Position numbers and translations under genes: made by a program
Source: Gorillibacterium sp.
GTDB taxonomy: Bacteria; Bacillota; Bacilli; Paenibacillales; NBRC-103111
Direction of reading: 5' to 3'
Length of the DNA stretch: 9,412 nucleotides
Assembly (NCBI GenBank): GCA_014380705.1
Contig: JACMJI010000270.1
Coordinates: 1 to 9,412, forward strand
Part shown: piece by piece, positions 1-4,960 of the stretch
Layout of the letters: each line of letters starts with the position of its first letter
Position numbering within the stretch: position 1 is the stretch's first letter
The notes under the pieces: model-generated
The model's database searches: none
The model's input: the letters and a program-made list of their open reading frames with translations, nothing else
Told to the model about the DNA's origin: nothing

Positions 1-2
1 AC

Positions 3-18
3 GTTCTTTATAAAGAAT
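3..18. promoter_or_regulatory. SinR-like operator site 1
   Basis: GTTCTTTATAAAGAAT is an inverted repeat of a 7-base half-site (GTTCTTT / AAAGAAt) around a central AT. It matches the window-wide pattern GTTC-N3-AT-N3-GAAY and the SinR half-site consensus GTTCTYT. It lies 144 bases before the FemAB-like start, so it may serve that gene or something upstream of the window. The repressor identity is inferred from the motif. Confidence 0.6.
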
Positions 19-95
19 TACAATTAATTGTGAACAATAATTAGCGAGAAAAGCATGAATTGCATTATAAATTCTGCTATTTTTTTTAATCTAAG

Positions 96-111
96 GTTCT
101 CAATAACGAAC
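96..111. promoter_or_regulatory. SinR-like operator site 2, before the FemAB-like gene
   Basis: GTTCTCAATAACGAAC fits GTTC-N3-AT-N3-GAAY with both outer arms intact. It sits 93 bases after site 1 and 36 bases before the FemAB-like ATG, where a repressor would overlap the transcription start or 5' leader. A weak -10-like TAATCT lies at 87-92, but I see no convincing -35, so the promoter itself is not called. Confidence 0.65.
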
Positions 112-146
112 AATGTCGATATTCCTCAACTCGAGGTGAAGGATCC

Positions 147-1214
147 ATGACCACTTATCAAGTATTCGATTCTTCTCAAGTCGAAGAATGGAACTCCGTT
201 TTAGCCGAAATTGGGGGAACGGACATTTACTATTCGCCGAGCTATTGCAAGATTTCAGAGAACAATGGGGAAGGCTCTGCACATTTATTTGTGTATCGAG
301 AGGGTGCTGACATCGTTTGTTATCCCTATTTGATGAGAAGGATCAACGATCTTCCCTTGCCCTTTACCCACAATCTTAACCAAGACTATTACGATATCAT
401 TACCCCTTATGGATATGGCGGACCCATCACGAATGTAGTAGATGAGGAACACCACCTGTGTCTTGGAGAAAGCTTTGGAAATACTTTTGGTGCTTATTGC
501 CAAGAGGCAGGAATTGTAGCGGAATTTGTTAGATTTCACCCTATCCTACAAAATCATGCTTTATACAAAGCGGTAAATCCAACGAATATTCGGCAAACGG
601 TATGCATGGATCTGAGTAAAGACATTATTGCCAGCTTAAAGGATACATGCAGGAATAGAGTACGCTATGCCATAAAGCACGGGTTGACAGTCGTGAAGGA
701 AAATCCGCATCAGTTAGAGGTTTTCATGGATATGTACTATGAGACCATGAATAAGAACCAGGCGAATAAATACTACTACTTTCCCGAGACTTATTTCCAC
801 GATAGTGTAAATTTACTTGGTGAACAGAATATTAGCTTGTTTTCCGCAAAGCTTGAAGATCAGACGATCGCATCAGCGCTCTTCATTCATTCCCACGACT
901 TTGTTTCCTATCATCTGACGGGTTCGGATAAATCCTACTTAAAGTACGCTCCCTATAATATCTTACTAACAGAGGCTGCAATCTGGTTTCAATCACTTGG
1001 TTATAAATATCTGCATCTAGGAGGAGGTTATAGGGGTAACGATGAGCTATTTCGCTTCAAAAGGACATTCACAAATGATAAACCTCTTGAATTCTATATT
1101 GGGCGAAAAGTGCATCACCCGGAAATTTATGAAAGCTTGAGCAGGGGTATTCAGTCACAAGGTGATTACTTCCCGATTTACAGAAGTTACTTGCTTCCCA
1201 CACAAGAAGAATAA
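147..1214 (+). CDS. FemAB-like / GNAT-fold acyl- or aminoacyl-transferase
   Basis: A 355-residue soluble protein with no signal peptide or membrane segment. Family members transfer aminoacyl groups from tRNA to lipid II (FemA/B/X) or act as BioF2-like N-acyltransferases on cell-envelope and polysaccharide substrates. The visible FemAB/GNAT signature is in the C-terminal half: LTGSDKSYLKYAPYNIL, then LHLGGGYRGNDELFRFKRTF with G292-G294 and F304-K305. A basic helix, CRNRVRYAIKHG, lies near residues 168-180 and resembles the segment preceding the second GNAT domain. The ATG at 147 is preceded by GAGGTGA (133-139) at 7-base spacing, so the start is secure. Two SinR-like operators lie upstream and the tapA-sipW-tasA operon follows, which suggests a matrix role such as modifying the exopolysaccharide or cell wall. 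The substrate cannot be read from the sequence. Confidence 0.8.
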   Translation: MTTYQVFDSSQVEEWNSVLAEIGGTDIYYSPSYCKISENNGEGSAHLFVYREGADIVCYPYLMRRINDLPLPFTHNLNQDYYDIITPYGYGGPITNVVDEEHHLCLGESFGNTFGAYCQEAGIVAEFVRFHPILQNHALYKAVNPTNIRQTVCMDLSKDIIASLKDTCRNRVRYAIKHGLTVVKENPHQLEVFMDMYYETMNKNQANKYYYFPETYFHDSVNLLGEQNISLFSAKLEDQTIASALFIHSHDFVSYHLTGSDKSYLKYAPYNILLTEAAIWFQSLGYKYLHLGGGYRGNDELFRFKRTFTNDKPLEFYIGRKVHHPEIYESLSRGIQSQGDYFPIYRSYLLPTQEE

Positions 1215-1217
1215 GCG

Positions 1218-1242
1218 CGAATAAATTTCTGTTGTTTATTCG
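1218..1242. repeat. AT-rich inverted repeat after the FemAB-like gene
   Basis: CGAATAAA (1218-1225) and TTTATTCG (1235-1242) are perfect 8-base arms around a 9-base loop, starting 4 bases after the stop codon. This could be a weak terminator or an mRNA 3' stabiliser. It lacks a GC-rich stem and a following T-run, so read-through into the tapA-like operon is possible. Confidence 0.4.
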
Positions 1243-1253
1243 TTATAACGACC
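1238..1253. promoter_or_regulatory. imperfect SinR-like operator
   Basis: ATTCGTTATAACGACC has a perfect 12-base palindromic core, TCGTTATAACGA, but misses outer-arm bases of the GTTC...GAAC pattern. It lies 129 bases before the tapA-like promoter and overlaps the right arm of the inverted repeat at 1218-1242. It could be an auxiliary upstream site or chance. Confidence 0.35.
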
Positions 1254-1366
1254 AGTCCTATTGTCAAAACAATTAAAAACAAAAGGATTCATGAGAAAAA
1301 CGAACCATGACCAAGGTCCTGCCTAATTTTTCTGTTAAAATGAGGGTAAATGACTAATTTTAGTGG

Positions 1367-1395
1367 TTTACTTCGATAAATAATCTTTGTATAGT
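1367..1395 (+). promoter_or_regulatory. sigma-A promoter of the tapA-sipW-tasA operon
   Basis: The -35 TTTACT (1367-1372) and -10 TATAGT (1390-1395) are separated by exactly 17 bases. The predicted transcription start is near 1402, directly at the SinR-like operator 1405-1420 and 34 bases before the GTG start of the first gene. The flanks are AT-rich. The call rests on hexamer match and spacing only. Confidence 0.65.
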
Positions 1396-1404
1396 AACCT
1401 TGTG

Positions 1405-1420
1405 GTTCTTAATAAAGAAC
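1405..1420. promoter_or_regulatory. SinR-like operator at the tapA-like transcription start
   Basis: GTTCTTAATAAAGAAC is a near-perfect inverted repeat (GTTCTT-AATA-AAGAAC) matching GTTC-N3-AT-N3-GAAY. It starts 10 bases after the end of the -10 hexamer, so bound repressor would block initiation or promoter escape. In B. subtilis the tapA operon is a classic SinR target, which supports the assignment by analogy. Confidence 0.7.
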
Positions 1421-1425
1421 AAGTT

Positions 1426-1430
1426 GGGGA
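1426..1430 (+). promoter_or_regulatory. ribosome binding site deciding the GTG start at 1436
   Basis: GGGGA sits 5 bases before GTG 1436. The in-frame TTG at 1400 would lie at or before the predicted transcription start (about 1402) and inside the promoter-operator region, so it cannot be the normal start. Confidence 0.45.
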
Positions 1431-1435
1431 ATGGA

Positions 1436-1735
1436 GTGAATGTTCTGTTGCGCTATAAACGTTCTTCAAAATACAAACGTAACGATAAGAGCCTTCTTAT
1501 CCTCTCAGGCTTCCTTACCATTTATTGCCTTGCGGTCATTTCCACTATGGTGACTACCTCAACATATTCTCATTATAACGAAACCGTTACAATGTCTGGG
1601 GCTATTTCAGCTGAATTCTTAAATCCATCCGTAACGGATTATGTTTATGGTCATGAAACCGTAACGGACAATGTGTATAGCCCTGAACCTACAAATTTCC
1701 TTACTTCCATAACGGATAATACATTTAGACCGTAA
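1436..1735 (+). CDS. short TapA-like protein with SipW-type signal peptide
   Basis: A 99-residue protein and the first gene of the operon, in the position tapA holds in B. subtilis. It has a basic N-terminus (residues 1-18, rich in R/K), a hydrophobic stretch (about 19-41) and then TTSTYSHYNETVTMSG. This aligns with the TasA processing region GGGTWAAFNDTATINN in the same operon, so cleavage by SipW after about S45 is likely. The predicted mature part is only about 54 residues, against more than 200 in B. subtilis TapA. It ends in a [SV/SI]TD[YN]-type repeat at residues 66-69, 76-79 and 92-95. TapA supports TasA fibre assembly, and in B. subtilis a short segment just after the signal peptide is sufficient. 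I infer an accessory or nucleator protein reduced to that segment. Clear full-length homology to TapA is not visible, so no symbol is given. It could also be a small TasA-like decoy or a degenerate gene. Confidence 0.65.
   Translation: MNVLLRYKRSSKYKRNDKSLLILSGFLTIYCLAVISTMVTTSTYSHYNETVTMSGAISAEFLNPSVTDYVYGHETVTDNVYSPEPTNFLTSITDNTFRP
1629..1688 (+). repeat. two tandem 30-bp units inside the TapA-like gene
   Basis: Units 1629-1658 and 1659-1688 both begin CCGTAACGGA and agree at 23 of 30 positions by hand count, encoding VTDYVYGHET and VTDNVYSPEP. A diverged copy of the leading 10-mer (CCATAACGGA) recurs at 1707-1716, and CCGTAAC recurs at the stop codon. Confidence 0.7.
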
Positions 1736-1778
1736 CTCGATGTGAATTTTAAACAGGTTATAAAAGGAGACATTAAGG

Positions 1779-2345
1779 ATGAGAATCAAGAATCTAATTA
1801 ACATCGCCATGTTAGCCCTATTCCTCATCATGTTATTTCTCGCAGTCATTTCTATGGCATCTAAAGGGGAGCCTACCCTGTTTGGATATCAACTGAAGGT
1901 TGTTCTCTCCGGCTCAATGGAACCAGGAATTAAAACGGGGTCCATTATTGCGGTCAAGACAGGTCGCGACATGAATCGGTTAGCCGAAGGTGACGTGATT
2001 ACATTTCAGGAAATGGTGAATGAAGAGAAAAGGCTAATCACTCACCGCATCCTAAATGTTACGAAACAACCGACGGGGCAGGTGTTGTATCAAACAAAAG
2101 GAGATAACAATGATAACCCTGACTCCAAACTGGTATTATCCCAGAATGTTGTAGCGGTTTACACAGGGTTCACTTTACCGTATGTAGGGTTTCTTCTTAA
2201 CTTCTTCAAATCCAAAATTGGCAACGTATTAATACTTATTATTCCAGGAATTTTCCTAATCGGTTATTCCTTAATCACCATATGGCGAACTTTATCAGGG
2301 TTGGAGATCAGTACGAAGAAAGATCCAATCGAGAATCAAAAATAA
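1779..2345 (+). CDS. sipW: SipW, ER-type signal peptidase I
   Basis: A 188-residue membrane peptidase, close to the 190 of B. subtilis SipW. It removes the signal peptides of TasA and, by analogy, of the short TapA-like protein. An N-terminal membrane segment (about 6-26) is followed by the box with catalytic serine, VLSGSMEPG (S46). ITHRI carries H89 in place of the general-base lysine of bacterial P-type enzymes, which marks the ER/archaeal subtype. GDNNDNPD (108-115) supplies the acidic residues D109, D112 and D115. A second membrane segment lies near 148-170. All expected active-site residues are present. ATG 1779 has AAAGGAG (1763-1769) at 9-base spacing. It follows the upstream gene by 43 bases and precedes tasA, the classic tapA-sipW-tasA order. 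Confidence 0.93.
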   Translation: MRIKNLINIAMLALFLIMLFLAVISMASKGEPTLFGYQLKVVLSGSMEPGIKTGSIIAVKTGRDMNRLAEGDVITFQEMVNEEKRLITHRILNVTKQPTGQVLYQTKGDNNDNPDSKLVLSQNVVAVYTGFTLPYVGFLLNFFKSKIGNVLILIIPGIFLIGYSLITIWRTLSGLEISTKKDPIENQK

Positions 2346-2375
2346 GGTTGTCTTCCTTATCCTACTTGGATAAGG
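2342..2375 (+). promoter_or_regulatory. intercistronic hairpin between sipW and tasA, with alternative pairing
   Basis: CCTTATCC (2355-2362) and GGATAAGG (2368-2375) form a perfect 8-base-pair stem with a 5-base loop. ATAAGG (2342-2347), overlapping the sipW stop, can instead pair with CCTTAT (2355-2360), so the two hairpins exclude each other. No T-run follows. A role in mRNA processing or 3'/5' protection to boost tasA over sipW is inferred. Confidence 0.5.
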
Positions 2376-2421
2376 ATTCAATAAAGAAAAACCCTAAGGG
2401 GAAAATGGAGGAGTTTAACAA

Positions 2422-3255
2422 ATGAGTATTAAGAAAAAATTAACAATGAGTGTGGCAACAGCAGCATTAGGATTGTCATTGGTGGGGGGAGGAACTTGGG
2501 CAGCCTTCAACGACACAGCAACAATCAATAACACTTTTGCTTCTGGAACATTGGATTTACAAGTTGGGAGTAGCGGATCGAAGCCGATTAATTTTGATCT
2601 TTCTAATATGAAGCCAGGGGATAATGTCCAAAGAATTTTTACATTAAGGAATATTGGTTCACTGGCTATTAAAGAGGTATTGTTGAATACGACGGCTAGC
2701 AATTTTGTTGATCGCACTCTTCTTTCAACTGAAGCCGAATTTCTGTCTCAATTTGAAATTGATTTTATGCAGGTTGATTCGGAGTCCACTCAATGGGAAC
2801 CAAGAGCTAAGATAACGATGGTTGGTCAAACCCTTACATTAGCAGATCTGGTTGATGGTACATATGCAGCAAAAGTTAAGCCTGAATATCTATCCAGTGG
2901 TAAGATTAATTTAGCTCCATTAACAGTGGCTCCTGGCGCCTCCGTAGAAAGAGGGCTTCCCGTGACTCCCGCTGATACCGATGATGTATTTATTCAGATT
3001 ACTTTTAAGAATGACCCATCTAAAAATCTTGTAACTAACGAATCGGTACAAAACAAATTCCAGGGCGATTCAGTAAACTTCGCCTTCAATTTGGAGGCCA
3101 CACAGTGGGCTGGTGTACACGTAGATTCACATAATGGCAATGGTGCAGTAAACAATGGAGTACAGGGTTCAGCTGATGATACGACGAACCCCGTTACTCA
3201 GCCTAGTCAAAGAACCACAGGTACACCAACCATTACGAATGTGGTCGTAGATTAA
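2422..3255 (+). CDS. tasA: TasA, major biofilm matrix fibre protein
   Basis: A 277-residue secreted protein of the TasA/CalY (camelysin, peptidase M73) family that forms extracellular fibres; B. subtilis TasA has 261. The signal peptide MSIKKKLTMSVATAALGL...GGGTWA ends at A27, followed by AFNDTATINNTFASGTLDL, as in TasA. Family landmarks include LSNMKPGD, GSLAIKEVLLN, EFLSQFEI, VQNKFQGDS and FNLEATQW (W229). After W229 comes a 48-residue Asn/Gly/Thr/Pro-rich tail ending NVVVD, unlike the Lys/Glu/Asp-rich tail of B. subtilis TasA. It has no LPXTG motif. GGAGGAG (2407-2413) lies 8 bases before the ATG, the strongest ribosome site in the window, as suits an abundant protein. It is the last gene of the operon; a terminator starts 28 bases downstream. 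Confidence 0.95.
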   Translation: MSIKKKLTMSVATAALGLSLVGGGTWAAFNDTATINNTFASGTLDLQVGSSGSKPINFDLSNMKPGDNVQRIFTLRNIGSLAIKEVLLNTTASNFVDRTLLSTEAEFLSQFEIDFMQVDSESTQWEPRAKITMVGQTLTLADLVDGTYAAKVKPEYLSSGKINLAPLTVAPGASVERGLPVTPADTDDVFIQITFKNDPSKNLVTNESVQNKFQGDSVNFAFNLEATQWAGVHVDSHNGNGAVNNGVQGSADDTTNPVTQPSQRTTGTPTITNVVVD

Positions 3256-3282
3256 CCAACAGCCTTAACATCAGTATATGAG

Positions 3283-3332
3283 AAAGATCGCACTTCACTG
3301 GGCCAATTGGCCCAGTGAAGTGCGATCTTTTT
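3283..3332. terminator. long perfect palindrome, rho-independent terminator after tasA
   Basis: Positions 3283-3330 form a 48-base perfect palindrome (24-base arms, centre CAATTG), giving a stem of about 22 pairs rich in GC near its apex. It runs into TTTTT (3328-3332). It separates the tasA operon from the eps promoter. It is much longer than a typical 8-12 pair terminator stem. The opposite strand offers only a weak T-run, so it is mainly a + strand terminator. Confidence 0.92.
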
Positions 3333-3430
3333 ATTCTAATTTTCCAAGTATATTAAACACTAGGAAAGGGATTGAAACAGCTATGTATTACAAATTACTA
3401 TATGATATAAATCACAAAATATGCCGCCTT

Positions 3431-3446
3431 GTTCTTGATGAAGAAT
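3431..3446. promoter_or_regulatory. SinR-like operator overlapping the eps -35
   Basis: GTTCTTGATGAAGAAT fits GTTC-N3-AT-N3-GAAY and contains the -35 hexamer TTGATG (3435-3440). The second operator starts 33 bases later, about three helical turns, so two dimers would sit on the same face of the DNA. Repressor binding would directly exclude RNA polymerase. Confidence 0.7.
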
Positions 3447-3463
3447 ACAATCTCGTGTATAAT
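3435..3463 (+). promoter_or_regulatory. sigma-A promoter of the eps operon
   Basis: The -35 TTGATG (3435-3440), 17-base spacer and consensus -10 TATAAT (3458-3463) give a strong promoter with a start near 3470, about 30 bases before the GTG of the first eps gene. The region from 3333 to 3430 has no credible gene and is AT-rich, so it may hold UP-element-like tracts. Confidence 0.8.
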
Positions 3464-3479
3464 GTTCATTATTAAGAAC
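3464..3479. promoter_or_regulatory. SinR-like operator abutting the eps -10
   Basis: GTTCATTATTAAGAAC is a good inverted repeat matching the shared pattern. It begins at the base after the -10 hexamer and covers the predicted transcription start. With the site at 3431-3446 it brackets the promoter on both sides, an arrangement expected of tight repression. Confidence 0.72.
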
Positions 3480-3500
3480 AATCTTTAGCGGGGAGCACGG

Positions 3501-4250
3501 GTGAAGGTAATGGGCCAAACTGACGAAACAACCGGATTTCAAAAGAACGGGACGGATAAGGAAATCAACTTGAAGCTCTTGCTCGGAATCATCCGAGCTC
3601 GGGTTTGGATCCTGCTTCTGTTCATTCTGCTAGGTACAATTTTGGGCGGAGTATATCGGCTTATACCAGAGGAGCCAACTTACACAGCCTCTTCTCGTAT
3701 CGTTATAAAAGCTTCAGCAGAGGAGCTTAGCACCCTGGTTGTCATGATCCGTGAGCCAGCGGTTCTTGAGAAGGTAGTGAATAAGCTTAAACTGAATCGA
3801 TCTGCTGCAGAACTTAAACAGCAGATTAGTGTAGAGAATGTGGAGAATTCCTTAATCAGTATAGTCAAAGTTACGGATATAAACCCTAAAGTAGCCGAAC
3901 AGATCGCGAACGCGACAGTGGATACCTATCTACAAGAAATTGCTGTTGTCTTGGATTTTACGAATGTTACTGTACTGACTAAAGCTGATGCCCAAACAAC
4001 AGTTTCTTCCCCTACTAGCCGAGGTCTAAGCTCGATAATACTAGGTTTCTTAGTAGGAGCCATCGCCGCATTGGGTGTGATTTTCTTCCTTGATTCCCTC
4101 GATGATTCCCTGCGAACCGAAAGAGATGTTGAGCAATGGCTTGATCTTCCGGTACTCGGTAGTGTCAGACGAATTAAAGGTAAAGAGTCAGTCATCCAAA
4201 GCAAAAGTTTATTAAAACAAACAGCGCGAGGTGAAACCATTGGTCCATAG
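3501..4250 (+). CDS. epsA: EpsA-like Wzz/YveK polysaccharide co-polymerase (BY-kinase modulator)
   Basis: A 249-residue membrane protein, close to the size of B. subtilis EpsA. It belongs to the Wzz/CapA family, which controls polysaccharide chain length and activates the partner tyrosine kinase. The cytoplasmic N-terminus (1-34) is followed by membrane segment 1 (about 35-54, VWILLLFILLG), an extracytoplasmic helical domain, membrane segment 2 (about 177-197) and a cytoplasmic tail LDSLDDSLRTERDVEQWLDLPVLG. That tail is the typical end of Gram-positive adaptors which contact the kinase. The GTG start at 3501 has GGGGAG (3490-3495) at 5-base spacing; an ATG three codons in is too far from any such site. 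It is the first gene of the eps operon and its end overlaps the next gene, so the pair is probably translationally coupled. Confidence 0.85.
   Translation: MKVMGQTDETTGFQKNGTDKEINLKLLLGIIRARVWILLLFILLGTILGGVYRLIPEEPTYTASSRIVIKASAEELSTLVVMIREPAVLEKVVNKLKLNRSAAELKQQISVENVENSLISIVKVTDINPKVAEQIANATVDTYLQEIAVVLDFTNVTVLTKADAQTTVSSPTSRGLSSIILGFLVGAIAALGVIFFLDSLDDSLRTERDVEQWLDLPVLGSVRRIKGKESVIQSKSLLKQTARGETIGP
4229..4234 (+). promoter_or_regulatory. ribosome binding site deciding the epsB-like start
   Basis: AGGTGA lies 5 bases before TTG 4240. The same arrangement, AGGTGA 5 bases before the start, precedes the glycosyltransferase gene at 7127. The GTG at 4231 falls inside this ribosome site and has no good site of its own, so TTG 4240 is preferred. 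Confidence 0.5.
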
Positions 4251-4896
4251 TCATGTCCACGACAACTCATTGCGAAAAACCATTATAGCCTACGATGGTC
4301 TCAGGTCGGCAGCATTAGAGCAGTACCGTGTTATTCGCTCGAATATCAAATTTATTGACAGTGAGCATAAAACAAGAAACATTGCGGTTACCTCGCCAAT
4401 AAGCGGAACCGGCAGCTCAACTACTGCGGTTAACCTTGCTGTTTCAATGTCCCTTCGAGGGGATAAGGTATTATTGGTCGATACTAATTTACGCAAGCCG
4501 ACTCTTCATGCTGCACTTCGTGTACCCAACAACTCAGGGCTCACAGACGTTCTTATGGGAAACATGACTCTGGAAAAAACAGTCCATAGTACAGAGGTAA
4601 GCGGATTGCACCTCCTCACCTCTGGACCGTTTAAACCTTATATGGATGAATTACTTGGATCAGCCGCAATGAAAGCCTTACTTAGTGATGCCAAACAAAT
4701 ATACGATAATGTCATTCTGGATTGCTCTGCGATCCTTGAGGCAACAGATGCTGCATTACTATCCAACCTGGCTGACGGTGTTATTCTCGTTATAGAGAGC
4801 GGTTGTACCAAGAAGGAAACAGCCGCCGAGGCGCACAAAGTGTTAAAACGGGCAAATGCTAAGATATTAGGTGTTGTGCTCAATAACCGAAAGTAA
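4240..4896 (+). CDS. epsB: EpsB-like BY-kinase homologue with degenerate ATP site (probable pseudokinase)
   Basis: A 218-residue CpsD/CapB-family protein, or 221 if the GTG at 4231 is used; residue numbers below use the longer form. The fold signature is clear: EQYRVIRSNIKF near 30-41, a P-loop region, KVLLVDTNLRKP and YDNVILDCSAILEATDA. The key residues deviate. Walker A, normally GEGKSTT, reads GTGSSTT, with the ATP-binding lysine replaced by S62 (AGC, 4414-4416). Walker A', normally DxDxR, reads DTNLR (N86). Walker B keeps D164, but the following Thr-Pro-Pro is Cys-Ser-Ala. The C-terminal tyrosine cluster is absent; the protein ends VVLNNRK. I infer loss of kinase activity while the complex-forming role with the EpsA-like partner may persist. 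The gene overlaps epsA by 11 bases. The reading frame is intact, so it is not a decayed pseudogene. Confidence 0.82.
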   Translation: MVHSHVHDNSLRKTIIAYDGLRSAALEQYRVIRSNIKFIDSEHKTRNIAVTSPISGTGSSTTAVNLAVSMSLRGDKVLLVDTNLRKPTLHAALRVPNNSGLTDVLMGNMTLEKTVHSTEVSGLHLLTSGPFKPYMDELLGSAAMKALLSDAKQIYDNVILDCSAILEATDAALLSNLADGVILVIESGCTKKETAAEAHKVLKRANAKILGVVLNNRK

Positions 4897-4914
4897 AAAT
4901 TTTTTTGGGTCGAT

Positions 4915-4930
4915 GTTCGTTATAAAGAAT
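4915..4930. promoter_or_regulatory. SinR-like operator between epsB and the structured leader
   Basis: GTTCGTTATAAAGAAT matches GTTC-N3-AT-N3-GAAY. It lies 19 bases after the epsB-like stop and 31 bases before the structured RNA. I find no good promoter next to it: TTTACT at 4932 has no matching -10. It may mark a weak internal promoter, act as a transcription roadblock, or be a relic. Confidence 0.55.
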
Positions 4931-4960
4931 ATTTACTAAAAACTATTGTATTAAGTTATT

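Noticed and set aside
1400..1435. TTG at 1400 as start of the TapA-like gene
   Set aside because: It lies at or before the predicted transcription start and inside the operator region; GTG 1436 has a ribosome site and gives a sensible signal peptide.
1902..1908. Single GTTCTCT half-site inside sipW
   Set aside because: It exactly matches a SinR half-site but has no partner arm at the right spacing and lies in conserved coding sequence for the catalytic serine box.
3278..3475. Open frame of 65 codons between tasA and the eps operon
   Set aside because: It runs through the terminator palindrome, the eps promoter and part of the second operator, has no ribosome site and no recognisable protein features.
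4893..4910. AAAAA-TTTTTTT tract after epsB as an intrinsic terminator
   Set aside because: The possible stem is almost entirely A-T with no GC base, and the operon continues with a structured leader and epsC in the same direction.
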